Positions 46,901-58,920 of a stretch of 64,000 nucleotides of DNA are shown here, piece after piece; the stretch's first letter is position 1; every line of letters begins with the position of its first letter. The stretch comes from Hemerocallis citrina (lineage: Eukaryota; Streptophyta; Magnoliopsida; Asparagales; Asphodelaceae). The position numbers and the translations under genes were made by a program. The DNA is taken from positions 34,129,000 to 34,192,999 of the forward strand of contig CM030365.1 of NCBI GenBank assembly GCA_017893485.1, given 5' to 3'. The notes below the pieces were generated by a model. It was not told where the DNA came from. It saw only the letters and a list, made by a program, of their open reading frames with translations, and did not search any database.

Positions 46901-47415
46901 ATTTCTATAAAACCTTATATGCATTTATAAACCCAATATCCTATTTTTATTTATATATTTTTTTCACATTTCCTATTGGATACCCTAATATCCATTATCT
47001 ATTACCCAAAACCCAACACTTTGTTTTAAATCCCCAATCACCCATTTTACTCAACCCTATTAAAACCCAAAACCCAATTACATACAACCCACCCTATAAC
47101 CCATTAAAATCCTACTCTTAATACCCATTCATTTAAACCCAAGAACCCATCAGCCCTACCCGTTATCCCCACACCTGATACACACACCGTTTCAAAAAAC
47201 CCTAATAATACCCCCTTTCTCTGCTATATATATATTTAACCCCATCTTCTTAACCCATTAGCCGCCTCTCGTCCTTCCGTCTCTCCCGCTCCTCACCCCA
47301 CTGCCTGTGCTCTCGTCGTGCCCTCTCCCTCCCTTCTGTCTCCTGCTCCTTAACTCGGTGCACCTCTCCCGCTACCTCCCGGTGCTCCTCTTCATCCACC
47401 TTGACACCCCGTCGC

Positions 47416-50400
47416 TGTAACACACCGAATTCCAAATAAGACCGAATTCGAAGTTCCACGGGATCTTTACACTTCTCTTCCTACAATTTTACAAAGAAAT
47501 TAAAAACTTTATTACATCAAGTTAGATTTAAACAGCGGAAGCAAATTTACATCAATTACATTAATGAAATGCAACAACACTTGAACAATTCTTTAAGCAT
47601 CAATTCCTCCTTAGTCTTTTTCATTCACTTTGTCCTGCTTGGAAACTGTGAGCTCGTCAGTTCATTAACTTGACACAAGGATATAATAAATCAATTTTCT
47701 CTTACTTAGAAAGCACACACTTATCACAAATAAAACTACGGGGACTATCCTATTGATGTCGTGTTGTGCTGTGCACTTGTTCGGATTCTATGCATCCCAT
47801 ACTACATAGGTCTGAAGGTAAGCCCTTAACCGTTCTTCATCTTGTAGGGTTCAGTCCCTCGCCATGACTTAAACTACTACGGTAACTACGGTAAGTATCC
47901 TAGATGTTCTATGAGTTACGAGCCCATGTCCAGACAGTCTGGTGGGGAATCCCACGCACTAACATGACGCATCATGCAGGCAGTTTGTGGATAATTCAGC
48001 CTCCATCATGGAACGATGACACCATCCGTAGTCACCAAACACCCCACAAGCGTCGCCACCGGGACGATAATTCTAGAGTAGTGCTCACGCCATGACATCA
48101 GTCTGTGAATCACTCTCACACCGCAAATCTGGTGGCCCTCATACTTGTGTTTTTCTCTTACTTTCGTCACATCTCCACTTTGTATCTAGTCCTTAATTTA
48201 TTTGAATCATGAATAAAATCAATCCCCTAGAGTTAGCACTTCCTCTATACCGGACTTAACCACTAATTCAACAACATAACCCAAACTTGGTCTTTTCTTT
48301 TCAATATCTCATCTCAAAAATATTCTTTCAATGCCTGGTATAAGGCTTAGCTACCCTCTAGCTTTCATTTCCATTTCATATTCATAGCATTTGTGTATTC
48401 TTATTCATAAGATCTTTCATAATTCATCATGATATTTGATTTCACTTTCATGTAAAATTTCATGCATAGAATAAATTCATTTGTCACATTCATAATTCAT
48501 TCTTTCCATATAATTCTCTTATTCTCATTTTATCAATACTAAATCTAAAATTCACACTTTCAATTTTCCTATTATCAAAATCTCTTTTCAAAACTCTTTT
48601 AAACAATACATTTATTTTTCTTTATTTAAAGACATTTAAAACTTGAAACCCAATCATCAGGGCAGTCGACGGTTAAAGCATAGCCAGTTTGACTATTCTG
48701 CAAGGATTTAAAACTCGAAAACCAAATAGTCAGGGTAGCTGACTGTTAAAGCATAGCCGGTGGACTGTTCTGCAAGGATTTAAAACTCGAAAACCAAATA
48801 GTCAGAGCAGTCGATTGTTAAAAGATAGTAGGTCAACTGTTCTGTGAGGATTTAAAACTCGAAAACCAAATAGTCAGAGTAGTCGACTATTTAAATATAG
48901 TAGGTCGACTATTATGTCACGATTTAAAACTTGGAAACCAATGATCAGGGCAATCGACTGTCAAAATATAGTCGGTCGACTGTTCTGCAACTAAAATTCG
49001 AAATTTATTACCTGACAGTTGACTGTCGACTCTAGTTCGGTCGACTTTCGATTGCACCAGGTTAAAATTTAAAGTAGATCATGGATATATTTTGACATTT
49101 GAGAACAAAATCACAATTTTCTCTTTATTCATAATTGAAGTTTCCACAAAATCACTTTTTCTCTTTATTACTAAAAATCTATTCTTTTAAATAAATTAGT
49201 CCTAATTCACAATTGTTCGTTTCTTTTTCCAACAAAACAAACATGCAAATTTGGGATTTTTAATACTAATCTCAATAACATAAACATGTATAATTTATTA
49301 GTCAGTTCTACTTTCATAGCATGAAGGTTTCCCATAATTCACATTTATCCATAAACACATTTTTTCACATGGCATTTTCCCTACATACATGAACATCTTA
49401 CTGTAGAGATTCATACTTTCTTAATTTACATACTAATGCATTATCGAGTTTTCACGACAACATTTCTATTCACATCATTCAATCAATTTTTCTAATGATT
49501 TCATGCAATTCCACATGGGTTCACTTTCTCTTTAATCATGGTAACTATTCATAAAGCAATGTTCTCTTATTTATTCTAACATGATCACAAACACAAACCT
49601 AGTATGGTAACTAATTAGAAGTTTGGAAAAATTGTCCACCTATTTTGAAGAAAATAAGTACAAAGTTCCTAGGAATCTCCTTGAACAAAGAGAAATCCTT
49701 CTCCTCCTAGATCGTGCTACCCAGAATGCGCCTTCTCCTCCTAGACTTGATGAACCCGAGCCTTCCTTGTCCTTGATGAATTGCCGACCTCAAATGGGAA
49801 TGAACACACACACAAAAGTACACAACTCAATTTTTTCCTCATTCTCTTTCAATCTTTTAACTTACTAATTTGTCTCTTCTTTTCTTTCTTTCTTTCAATC
49901 TTTTAGGTGTAAGAATGAATAGGGTAGGGGGTATTTATACAAATTGAAATGGAAGGCTAGGATTAGTCCAAATAGTTAGGGATCAAAGGCTAGGATGAGT
50001 TGGGATGTTGTAGCAACTACCCATGATGGAGCAACCACCTCACCATTACTCCCATCTCTCCCTCTCTCTTTGTGGAATCCGGCCACCCCCTAGGGTGCAT
50101 CATGCACGTGCTAGTACAATGCACATGCAATACTAGTACCCCCCATTAAAAGTTTGTTCATGAAATTATTTAATTGCCTACTAGATTAGTCTACACTACA
50201 AGTCAGGCTAATTAAAAAAAAGAATTAAGTTAATGGGCTCACTATTGGGCCAAATAACCATGGGCTCTTAATAAATAAATTAATTAATTAATTAAAGTGG
50301 GCTAGAAGGAGACAATTAGGCCTAGAATTTTAATTAGGCTTTCTAGATTAAAAGAGAAAAATAGGATCAAAATGTTCATGAGAATATTTTAGAGAAATAA

Positions 50401-50480
50401 GTGCGTAAATTTGCACGTGCACAACATGTGAAAATAAACAAACTCTTATTTAATTAATATTGAAAATCTAGGATGTTACA
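47416..50480 (-). mobile_element. Solo LTR C3 (3065 bp) with TSD GTCGC
   Basis: The plus strand runs TGTAACACACCGAATTCC to GGATGTTACA, flanked by GTCGC (47411-47415 and 50481-50485). It shares long stretches with C1, for example the block around TTCTATGCATCCCATACTAC (about 47775 here, 6782 in C1). TATAAATA at 49939-49932 shows minus-strand sense, with AG|GTGGAC at 49639, 293 bp on. Instead of the tRNA-like pair of C1 it carries a 72-bp tandem array. No coding sequence; a short frame at 49623-49868 is in the leader and not supported. Confidence 0.88.
48625..48995 (-). repeat. 72-bp tandem repeat (five units) in LTR C3
   Basis: GATTTAAAACTCGAAAACCA recurs at 48633, 48705, 48777, 48849 and 48921, exactly 72 bp apart. 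Each unit also holds AGTCGACTGTT-like elements that are partly self-complementary (GTCGAC). C1 has no such array. Confidence 0.9.
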
Positions 50481-50967
50481 GTCGCTCTGTGCTTTGCCCT
50501 CTCCCCTGCACTGTCGCGACCACAGCCAACAGCGGCCAGTTGTGACCCACCGATGTCTGCACCAGCCTCCTCCCTCGTTCTCTCACCACAGTGCTGCTCC
50601 CCTCCTCCCGACGATGCACTGCGCGTCTCCCCTATGCATGCCCTGTCCTCCGCTGCTCCGCCCTGTCCCGCTTTCGATGCCAGCGACAGCCAGCCAGCCC
50701 ACGCATTACCACCTGTCCGCCGTGCCATCCTGCCGTCCCCATGTGCTGTCCTCCCGACGATGCACCCACGGTAGTAGCGTCGTCCCCTATCGCCGGCAAC
50801 CCCTCTAGCCGCCTCCTACCGCCCGCAGCCAGTGCACTGTCGGTCCCTTTTGGCCGCCGTTGCCTCCCCTGCGGTGCTGCCCCTGTGTCCCGCCGTCGTC
50901 GAGCCATCCATTGTTGATGGGTTACTGTGTGTTCAGGTGGTTCTTGATTAAGTGGATTTGGGCCGTC

Positions 50968-51256
50968 GTTCACCTTGATGATCTTGATCATAGCTATTGG
51001 ATCTCAGCCGTCAGATCTTCATCATCATCATGTGATCCTGGACCGTCCGATCTCCTCTTGATCATCACGATCATGATGATCATCAATTTTCTTTGATCGC
51101 AGCCGTTCGATCGATCGATCTTGATCTTCATCATTATCTTCATCATTAGAGAGATCTGGACCGTCTGATCTGATCGTGATCATCGTCAGCTCTTGGATCT
51201 AGTCGTTGATCTCTTGATCTAAGCTACCCGATCGTTGTTTGATCATCTTGTTCGAG
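50968..51256 (+). repeat. GATC-rich cluster in the leader of LTR D
   Basis: About 24 GATC tetramers occur in 290 bp, mostly as TTGATC, TGATCATGATGATCATC and CGATCGATCGATC, where roughly one is expected. Smaller clusters occupy the same part of other copies (36120-36262 with about 13, and 14289-14386 with about six) but not element A. Confidence 0.85.
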
Positions 51257-51475
51257 ATCCGCTCGTGATTCTATGTTCGTGCCTGGAAATCCATTCCCGT
51301 TATTCTTTCTCTTGTGTCGTTTCCGTCGTCGTCTCTCCGACAAGTATCTTGTATTAAATTCCTTTGTAAATACAAGTACTAAATACCACTTGTAGTGTAG
51401 TTGGGTTCTAGAGACAATTTGTGTGTGAATTTCCTTATTGATTTGTCTCCATAGTGATGATTTGACCATAGTTGC

Positions 51476-53264
51476 TGATGTGTCTATTTTTATACAAATA
51501 TTTGTACTCATTTACCCATTAAATTGCTTGTATTTGTCTATATTATGTTTAATTCATCTTATTTCCATAAGATTTCAAGTAATTAATTAGTTTTGAAGGA
51601 ATAAGAATTTTGATGCAAAATGTAAATATTTTTGGTAAAAATCAACAAACAAAACAAACATATTGATTTATTAATTTTTATTGTTTTATTGAATTTTAAT
51701 TTTTACAATTTGGCCTCATGAAGAGCAAAATATAAATTTTTGATTGCCAATTGAGGTGAAAATGCAATAAACATTTTTTAAAAGGGTTTAAATGAGCTAA
51801 TATGATTGTTAGTTAGTTTAATTAATTTTAAACAAATTAATTTTAATTTTAATTTTATTTTTAAATACTAATTTCTGATTCTATTTTGTGTGTGTAGCAC
51901 GTGTTTGAAGAAAAAGAAAAAGAAGAAAAAGGAGCAAGAAATAAAGAGCAAATCATACACGAAAATAAATAAATGAAGAAGAGGGGGTTTTCTACAAAAA
52001 TAAACCCTAATCTCTATTTCCTGCTCCTATAAATAGAAGAGCAAATAAGAGAAGAAAAACGCGCTGAACAAAGGGAGAGAGCGATGGCTGATCCCTAATC
52101 ATTATAAAAAAAATAAAAAAAAAATAAAAAAGAAAAAGAAAACCAAGGCAGCAGTGATGAGGAGAGAGGGGGCGTGAGCTTTTCGGCACGGAACTCGAGA
52201 ACAGAGACAGCAGAGGTCATAGCTCTCTGGGCTTGGTTGCTGACGCGGCGCACCGAAACCCAGGCGGCGGGTCCCTCGTTCTCCAGAACAAAACAGAGGA
52301 AAGGCCAGGCGCTGACGTGTGCGGCTCGAAACTCGAGACGAAGAGGAGAGAGAGAACAGAGCTGCTCTCTGTTTTCTCCTGGTGCTTGTTGACAGCGGTG
52401 ACTCGGTGATCAGGATAGACGATAGAGACAGAGGTATTGACGTTGGGCACGCTTTTCGAGGTTGTTCGGTTTGTAATTTCTTTTACAAAAACAGTCTCTT
52501 TTTGTGTCTCTTTTCTCTTTATCTAATTTTATCATGCAATCCAAGACTGTATTTGTTAGTTGCAATAAATTTATTACGAACTAAATTTATTTTTCTAGGG
52601 TTTCGATGTAGCCTAGTTTTGAGAACACAATTTTAATTTCATATTATTTTTTTATTTTTCTATGGTTGTGTATTTGATTTTTATTCTGAGTGCGTACAAT
52701 TGGTTGACAGAGGTTTGTATGATCTATTAAATCATGAAGAGATCGAACTGGTAATTTGTGATTAATAAAATTAAACACCGTTACAAGAGCGAACTGCTGT
52801 TAATGTGACCGTTAAGAAATCCACAGAACTTAATGAGTCTTCAATTAATTAAATTTGTGCATGAACTATGACAAATTGTTAGTTGGAGATATTTTTGGTG
52901 TTGTTCGAGAGAAAGCATTGAATAATTTGGGGATTTTGGTCTACAACTTGGAAAAATAATATTTTTACTCACTTGGAATTATAAATTGTGTGTGATTAAC
53001 TAGGTGAAATCAAAAGCCCTAGAATTAATTTTGCAATTAATAAATAACAAATTTTCAGATTTCGCCTCTCATTTCATTAATTTAGTTAGTTATTTTGATT
53101 AATTTAATTTAGTTGCTTTCTTTATTAAATTTCGATTTTTCAAATAGTAATTCATCTAGTAATTTCAGTACTCAGTAAAATAATTAGTGCTTGTGGGTTC
53201 GACACTCTTTTCACTTAACTATACTACTTGTTGCGATTTTGTACACTTGCAAATATTAACATCA
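51476..53264 (+). mobile_element. Solo LTR E (1789 bp) with TSD GTTGC
   Basis: It runs TGATGTGTCTATTTTTATAC to GCAAATATTAACATCA, flanked by GTTGC (51471-51475 and 53265-53269). It splits LTR D exactly where other copies read ACCATAGTTGCCTCA. The TATA box CTATAAATAGA is at 52026-52036 and purine-rich leader sequence follows. The end region has GTGGGTTCGACACT, a pattern seen near the ends of some plant gypsy LTRs. It is unrelated to the Tekay and C-type LTRs here. No ORF is convincing; family not assigned. Confidence 0.8.
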
Positions 53265-55728
53265 GTTGCCTCACGACATATATGACATGATATAACCTAG
53301 GGTTGACCACATCTTGTTACATAAATGCATGTTGTTCATGTGTTATCTCGTGCTCGTTGGTGTTATCTGTGATAGACTTGCTGTGGACTTGTGAAATACT
53401 CTATATCATGTTGCTTGGACATCTAGTATACTCTGTTTCGTGTTTGATTGTGTTTTGGATGAGTTCTATGTGAACTAGTGGATTTTGTGCATATACGATA
53501 TTATCAGTTTTGTTGGTTTTTCTGTTTTGATCAGTATTTTAGACCCTATTAAGGTCGGTATTTGAAAATATTTTGTGAACATGAAATGTAGATAATTATG
53601 TCTACTTTCTAACCCTTTTGACGGATCTCAGTTTTGATTTACGAGTTTTGAGTTATGCCTATTTTACTACTGAGGTGTATAAAGATTTTCAGACTGCGTT
53701 TTCTATGAATTCTGAAGAGTAATCTATTTTTATCATGATTTTAAAAGTATTATTTTGTTCCAATATTTTGCTCAGTACAGTTACACTTGATTAGGATTAA
53801 CCATGAATTTTTGTGGATTTATTTGATGAGTTTTACAAACCGTTCTATGTTTCCAAACAAGTACTATACTCGCAGATTTTTCATACTATTCAATAAAGAA
53901 CCTGATTTTCGTCCTATTTCTACTTGCTATTTGTAAAATATTTGTGTGTATGAAAGTTAGCCTACTGTATATATTTTATCATCCTTTTGATGGATTTGGA
54001 TTTTGATTTGTATTTTGTGAGATATTTACGTTTTCGTACTGAAGTGTTTGTGATTCCAGATTTGCAAAACTGTCGTGTCTTGCTATTCTGATTTTACTTG
54101 ACTATTCTATTTTTTTTTGGAAAATTATGAATTTTTTTTTTCTATTACTATACATATAGGAGAATACCCCAGATTTTTCGTGGATTTAATTAATGAGTTT
54201 TCATGCTGTTTTCCTGACTTTGAATACAAACTTCTGATTTTTGGCTGAACATGTTTTCTGGATTCGAACCTATTTTGAGACTTGTTTCCGTGAAATACCA
54301 TATGAATTATATATATTTGCTGGATTTGGCCGGGAGTCTATTTTCTAGATTCTTCGACGGATATAGATTTGTATTTTTTTAGCAACGGAAATTCCAGATT
54401 TAGTGCAGTAATGTCTTGCTGTTCTGAACTAGAAATTTCGTTGTTCTGACCTGTTATGAGTTGTCCTGTACTTGTACATGTTTATCTTTCATCCTGAACC
54501 TGTTATTTGTTCATGCCATGTTATTCTTAACCTTTTTGTGGCACATAAAGACTTGTTTGATTAATGATAATAAATAACCATGCCGACATTAATGGAAAGA
54601 TCTAGTAGTGGAAAATATAGAAATGTGTACTTAGAAGGGAGCCCATGTTTCCCATTTTGATTCATGTTGATACATGAACCTGTTGATGCATGGACCTATT
54701 GGTTTGTACCTGTTACCTGTTGATGCATGGACCTGTTGGTTCGTGTACCTGTTGATGCATGAATCGGTTGATTCGTGTACCTGTTGATTCATAAACCTGT
54801 TGATGCATGAATCAGATGATTCATGTACCTGTTTGATTCATGAACCTATTTCCTGTTCCTGTTTTCCTGATTCCTGAGTACACTGCCCTATATGATCCAC
54901 TATAAAATCTAAAACGAAACTGTGTTGACTGAAGAAACTATGTAGTAAAAGGGTAGATGCCTGAAGTGCTATCTAGATAGTAATAATACATGATTTGAAC
55001 ATGACCCCTTGACACTTGATACTTGCTCCTTGAAACATGATTACTTGACTCTTGCTACTTGATACTTGTATTTGACTACTTGACACTTGTTACTCATTAC
55101 TTGATTTCGTGATACTTGACACTTGATACTTGTTACTTGTTTATATGATACTTGTTCACTTGATACTTAATACATGCCACTTGTACTTGTTCATCTTGAT
55201 ATGCTAGTATTCTACTTTGTATCATGCATATTTCATGTTATTAGTTAGTTTTCCCCATATACTTGTATCCTACACTACAAGCGACTCGTGACTTGCATTG
55301 ACAGAAGTTTGTTTTCTTTTTTCTTTTCCTGCAATTTATTAAATTGCAGATTTTGGAGATCAGCTGCCAGATGGAATAGGCGAGATGAGATACTAGTTGC
55401 TGGAATTTTGCTATCATTATTTCTTGTTGCTTGTTTTGAACAATTGTACTTGATTACTTGGATTTATTTGCGTTTGGGCAATGTGACCCAGGATATTTGA
55501 CTTATTCAGATCTGGATTATTTGAGATTATGATATTTTAGTTTCAAGTGTTCTTGTTGGTATTTTGATTCATATATACATGCTTGGTTGACTTTTCTTGC
55601 TTCCGACTCTGTTTATTCTTGTGAAATGTTGTAAAGATTCTGAACAGCTTATAGATGATGAAAATCATTCGCTAGGCTTAGCCACGTATCCGTATTCCGT
55701 ATTCTCTTTTGGGAAGCGGGGTGTGACA

Positions 55729-56891
55729 CTTGTTGTCTCTCCATGTTTCTTGACTTATTTGTGCACGTCCATGGTTGCTTGAATAATAATGACAAGAAAC
55801 TAAGCCGGGGTTTAAAGGAAAATATCTAATAGGGAAAAATATAGAAATGTGTACTCGGAAGAGGATTCATAGATCCTACTTGGTTATTGGGAGCTTGATA
55901 CATGGTTATTTGGAGCTTGACACATGATTACTTGACACTTGCACACTTGACACGTAATACTTGTTACTTGGAGCTTGATACTTGTTACTTAGAGCTTGTC
56001 CCTGGGTATACTGCCCTCTATGATCCACTATGAAATCTAAAACGTAACTTGTTTGAATATTGTAACCATGTGGTAAAATCTGGGACGCATGAAGTGCTAC
56101 CTAGATAGGACTAGATACAAGACTTGGAAACTACATGATCACTTGACACTTGCTACTTGTTACTTGTACATGATACTTGATACTTGACACTTGTTACTCG
56201 TACATGATACTTGATACTTGATACTTGTTACTCGTTACTCGTTCACATGATACTTGTTTATTTGACACTTATTACATGCCACTTGCATCCGTTCATCTTG
56301 CCATGCTAGTTGTTTCTGTTCTTGACTTAGAGTTAGTTATTCTATTTTGTTGTTACATCTTTCCATGCTATACTTGCTTCCGCTGTCACTCTATTCTTGT
56401 TTATCTTTCTAGTACTTGTTGCCCGCACTAGAAGCGGCCCGTAACTTGCACTGACGGTTGTTTTGCTTCTTTTTTCTTTTTCCTGCAATTTGTTAAATTG
56501 CAGATTATGGAGATCAGCTACCCAATGGAGTAAGTGATATGAAATTCTAACTGGCTGGAGTTCTTGCTATATCTATTTATTTCTTGTTACTTATCTTGAA
56601 TAATTGTACTTGGTTACATGGATTATTTGTATTGGGCTTTTTGTCCCAGACTTGTGTTTTGTTCCAGACATGATTATTTGAAATTCAGTATTCTTGCTTC
56701 TTTTCAAGTAATCTTGTTGACTATATTAATTCAGTTATGCATGCGTGATTGACTATTCTTCTTGTATCTCTCTTGTTTATACTTGTGCTTGTTGTAAAGA
56801 TCGTGACAGCTTATAAATGGTGAAAGCCATTCGCTGGACTTAGTCACGTATTCGTATTTCGTATCTCCTTTTTGGAAAGTGGGACATGACA
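55729..56891 (+). mobile_element. Truncated Tekay LTR F, second segment
   Basis: The 3' part of LTR F after the CTTGT duplication, ending GGAAAGTGGGACATGACA at 56891. ACTTGATAC/ACTTGTTAC repeat blocks lie at 55880-56000 and 56125-56275 around the conserved core (GAAGTGCTACCTAGATAG). No primer site or gag follows, so it was a solo or 3' LTR. Confidence 0.82.
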
Positions 56892-57337
56892 ATATGCTTC
56901 AATTTTGAAAGAAGAAAACATAGAATTCCAAGGGGTTTATTTTCAGTTCATAAAGAGGTAAAATTTCATATTTTTAGAACTAGAGAATTTCATAATTTAG
57001 GGATAAGAATCCGGACAATAAAGAGACTTGTTTCAGTTTAAAATGATTTGAATCCTAGGGAAATTCATTGAGTTTTATGTATGTATGGAAAAAGATAATT
57101 AAAAGTTGAATTTAAAGGAATTCTGTGGATTGGATTTTGTTCCATGTAAGAAAGAGCCTTTTAAAGCAATAACGATTTATTAAATGAAATGTGAATAATT
57201 AAGAGATTTGTGGATATACAAATGTTTTATTTTTTGGAATGATTATTTCTTTTTTGAGTTTTTGATTCACAACCGTGGTGTTGTGGGAAAAGTGTTGTTT
57301 TTCAGAAAAGAGTAAATAAAGAATATTTTGATAACTG
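56892..57337. other. Unassigned AT-rich sequence
   Basis: I see no gene and no clear homology to other parts of the window. It may be older intergenic DNA or a decayed LTR. Confidence 0.4.
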
Positions 57338-58837
57338 TGTTGGTGTATTCCTTAGAGGCCAGTTTTGTATTGACATTACCAGTTTACATTGTATCATGAC
57401 ATTTATTTCGTATTTAGGCATTTTATTTATTGTGTTATTTATTGTGAATTAAATGAACATAATGAAGTCCTTAGAATAGTAAGTTCAATGCTATGGGATA
57501 TCAAGTGCATGACTTGATTGTGATATCCTATTAGCTGAAATCAGTTGATTGTTCTTAAATGTTCCTAGTCAAGTATTATTGTGAATTAGGACAACGATTA
57601 TACATAGAGACTATAGTGTGCGTAGAATTATGACCATTCTCACGGGTCATGAATAACAGATATCAAGTCTTCACATGGGTACATATTAGTAATAATGTAC
57701 TGGACTGACCCACCATAAGAACACTGCATGGATCGTTATGTAAGTGTCATAAGCGATTCTTATAGTGATCATGGTGTACGTAGTCCTTTGACTTGAAGTC
57801 ACTACGGTTCCCTATATGAGAAGTTATATGTTTTAATGCCATTAAACGTTGCCTGTAATAAGGTGATTATAAAGTCGACAATCGGATATATTACAAATCA
57901 TGCGGAGGGATGTGCGTGACTTAGATAGGTTTTGTCCCTTTTATATAACATGAGTGATATCGACGGCCCACTTGATTGAGTGAAACTGAAAAATGCATGA
58001 CCGTGCTCAAATGAGTCAATATGAGATATTGATCTCATTTGTTTTAATAAGTCTACTCGGACATCAAGAAACCAAAGATTGTACTATACAAGGGTGACAC
58101 GCTCTATGCTTTGTGGTCAATTAAGATATCTGGACAAAGGGACTAGACTACATGGTAACATTGGTCACAGATAGGTTATGTCAAATCACTGATAATCCCA
58201 TTACTTGAGTTGTAGTGATGATTTGCTAGATACCGCTTATTGTTTGTAATACTTGAATATGATTTTAGTGTTACTGCCAATGCAATGGGAACCTACAGGG
58301 TCACACACTTATAATGAATCGAAATTGGGATTTAAATTCATAAGATGAATTCAATTAGGGATCCAAGTAAGACTTGGACTCCTGACATTGGTTGGACATT
58401 TAATGGGCCGACTAAAGTTTAAAGGCCCACACACGAATCTGACCCAGGTCAGATTGTGAGTCCAACAACTTCATTACCCTCTTAGGGTTGGTTTTCCGCA
58501 CCTATATATATGATATGTATATGTGGAAAAGGTACACGTGAAAAACATGCCATCACAGAAAGTGAGGGAGAGAGATCGTGAGGAGGAACATCCCCTTCCC
58601 GCAGCTCGCACCGCAGTCTGAGGGAGCGCCATTTTTCGTTCCTTTCATGTGGATACCGTAGAGGTACCGTAATATTGCAGTGATGTGATCGGCATACTAT
58701 AGAGGCAGTATATCCATCTCAAAGGTATAACTCATAAACATGATTTATGGTTTTCGCATGAATCCATAGCTAAGTTTCGATATTTTTGTAATTTTTCCGT
58801 TGTGTATTTAATCTGTGATTGCATTCGAAACCTAACA
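57338..58837 (+). mobile_element. Probable solo LTR of another family
   Basis: The segment from TGTTGGTGTATTCC to GAAACCTAACA has TG...CA ends. It also has a TATA region followed by a purine-rich leader (about 58504-58620), a layout typical of an LTR. The TGTTG start and AACA end are common in Ty1/copia LTRs. No clear 5-bp duplication is visible (AACTG left, GATTG right) and no primer site follows, so the edges are provisional. No ORF. Confidence 0.45.
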
Positions 58838-58920
58838 GATTGAACCAAGTGGGGTTCTTGATTTCAATTAGGGTTATTGTGAGAATCCTAGATGGACGCT
58901 TCAGGCGTTGAGATTGAAAA
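58838..58920. other. Unassigned spacer before element G
   Basis: 83 bp without recognisable content. GAAAA at 58916-58920 would be the target duplication of element G, whose other end is outside the window. Confidence 0.35.

Larger units (their letters stand above)
46520..55728 (+). mobile_element. Solo Tekay LTR D, with two solo LTRs nested inside; TSD CTTGT
   Basis: It starts TGGAACCCCTATTTTC (46520) and ends GGGAAGCGGGGTGTGACA (55728). The duplication CTTGT lies at 46515-46519 and 55729-55733. Without C3 (47416-50480) and E (51476-53264) it measures about 4.35 kb, longer than the LTRs of A. It has a (TTA)n tract (46737-46900), telo-box AAACCCTAATA near 47200, GC-rich leader around 47260-47410 and 50486-50930, and a dense GATC cluster (50968-51256). 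Repeat blocks lie at 54655-54880 and 54985-55190. No internal region remains. Confidence 0.88.

Noticed and set aside
48625..48995. CRISPR array
   Set aside because: Evenly spaced repeats, but the whole 72-bp unit repeats with no unique spacers, in a plant LTR.
52080..52400. Possible gene in solo LTR E
   Set aside because: Frames of 60-105 codons overlap on both strands in the purine-rich leader after the TATA box; no recognisable domain.
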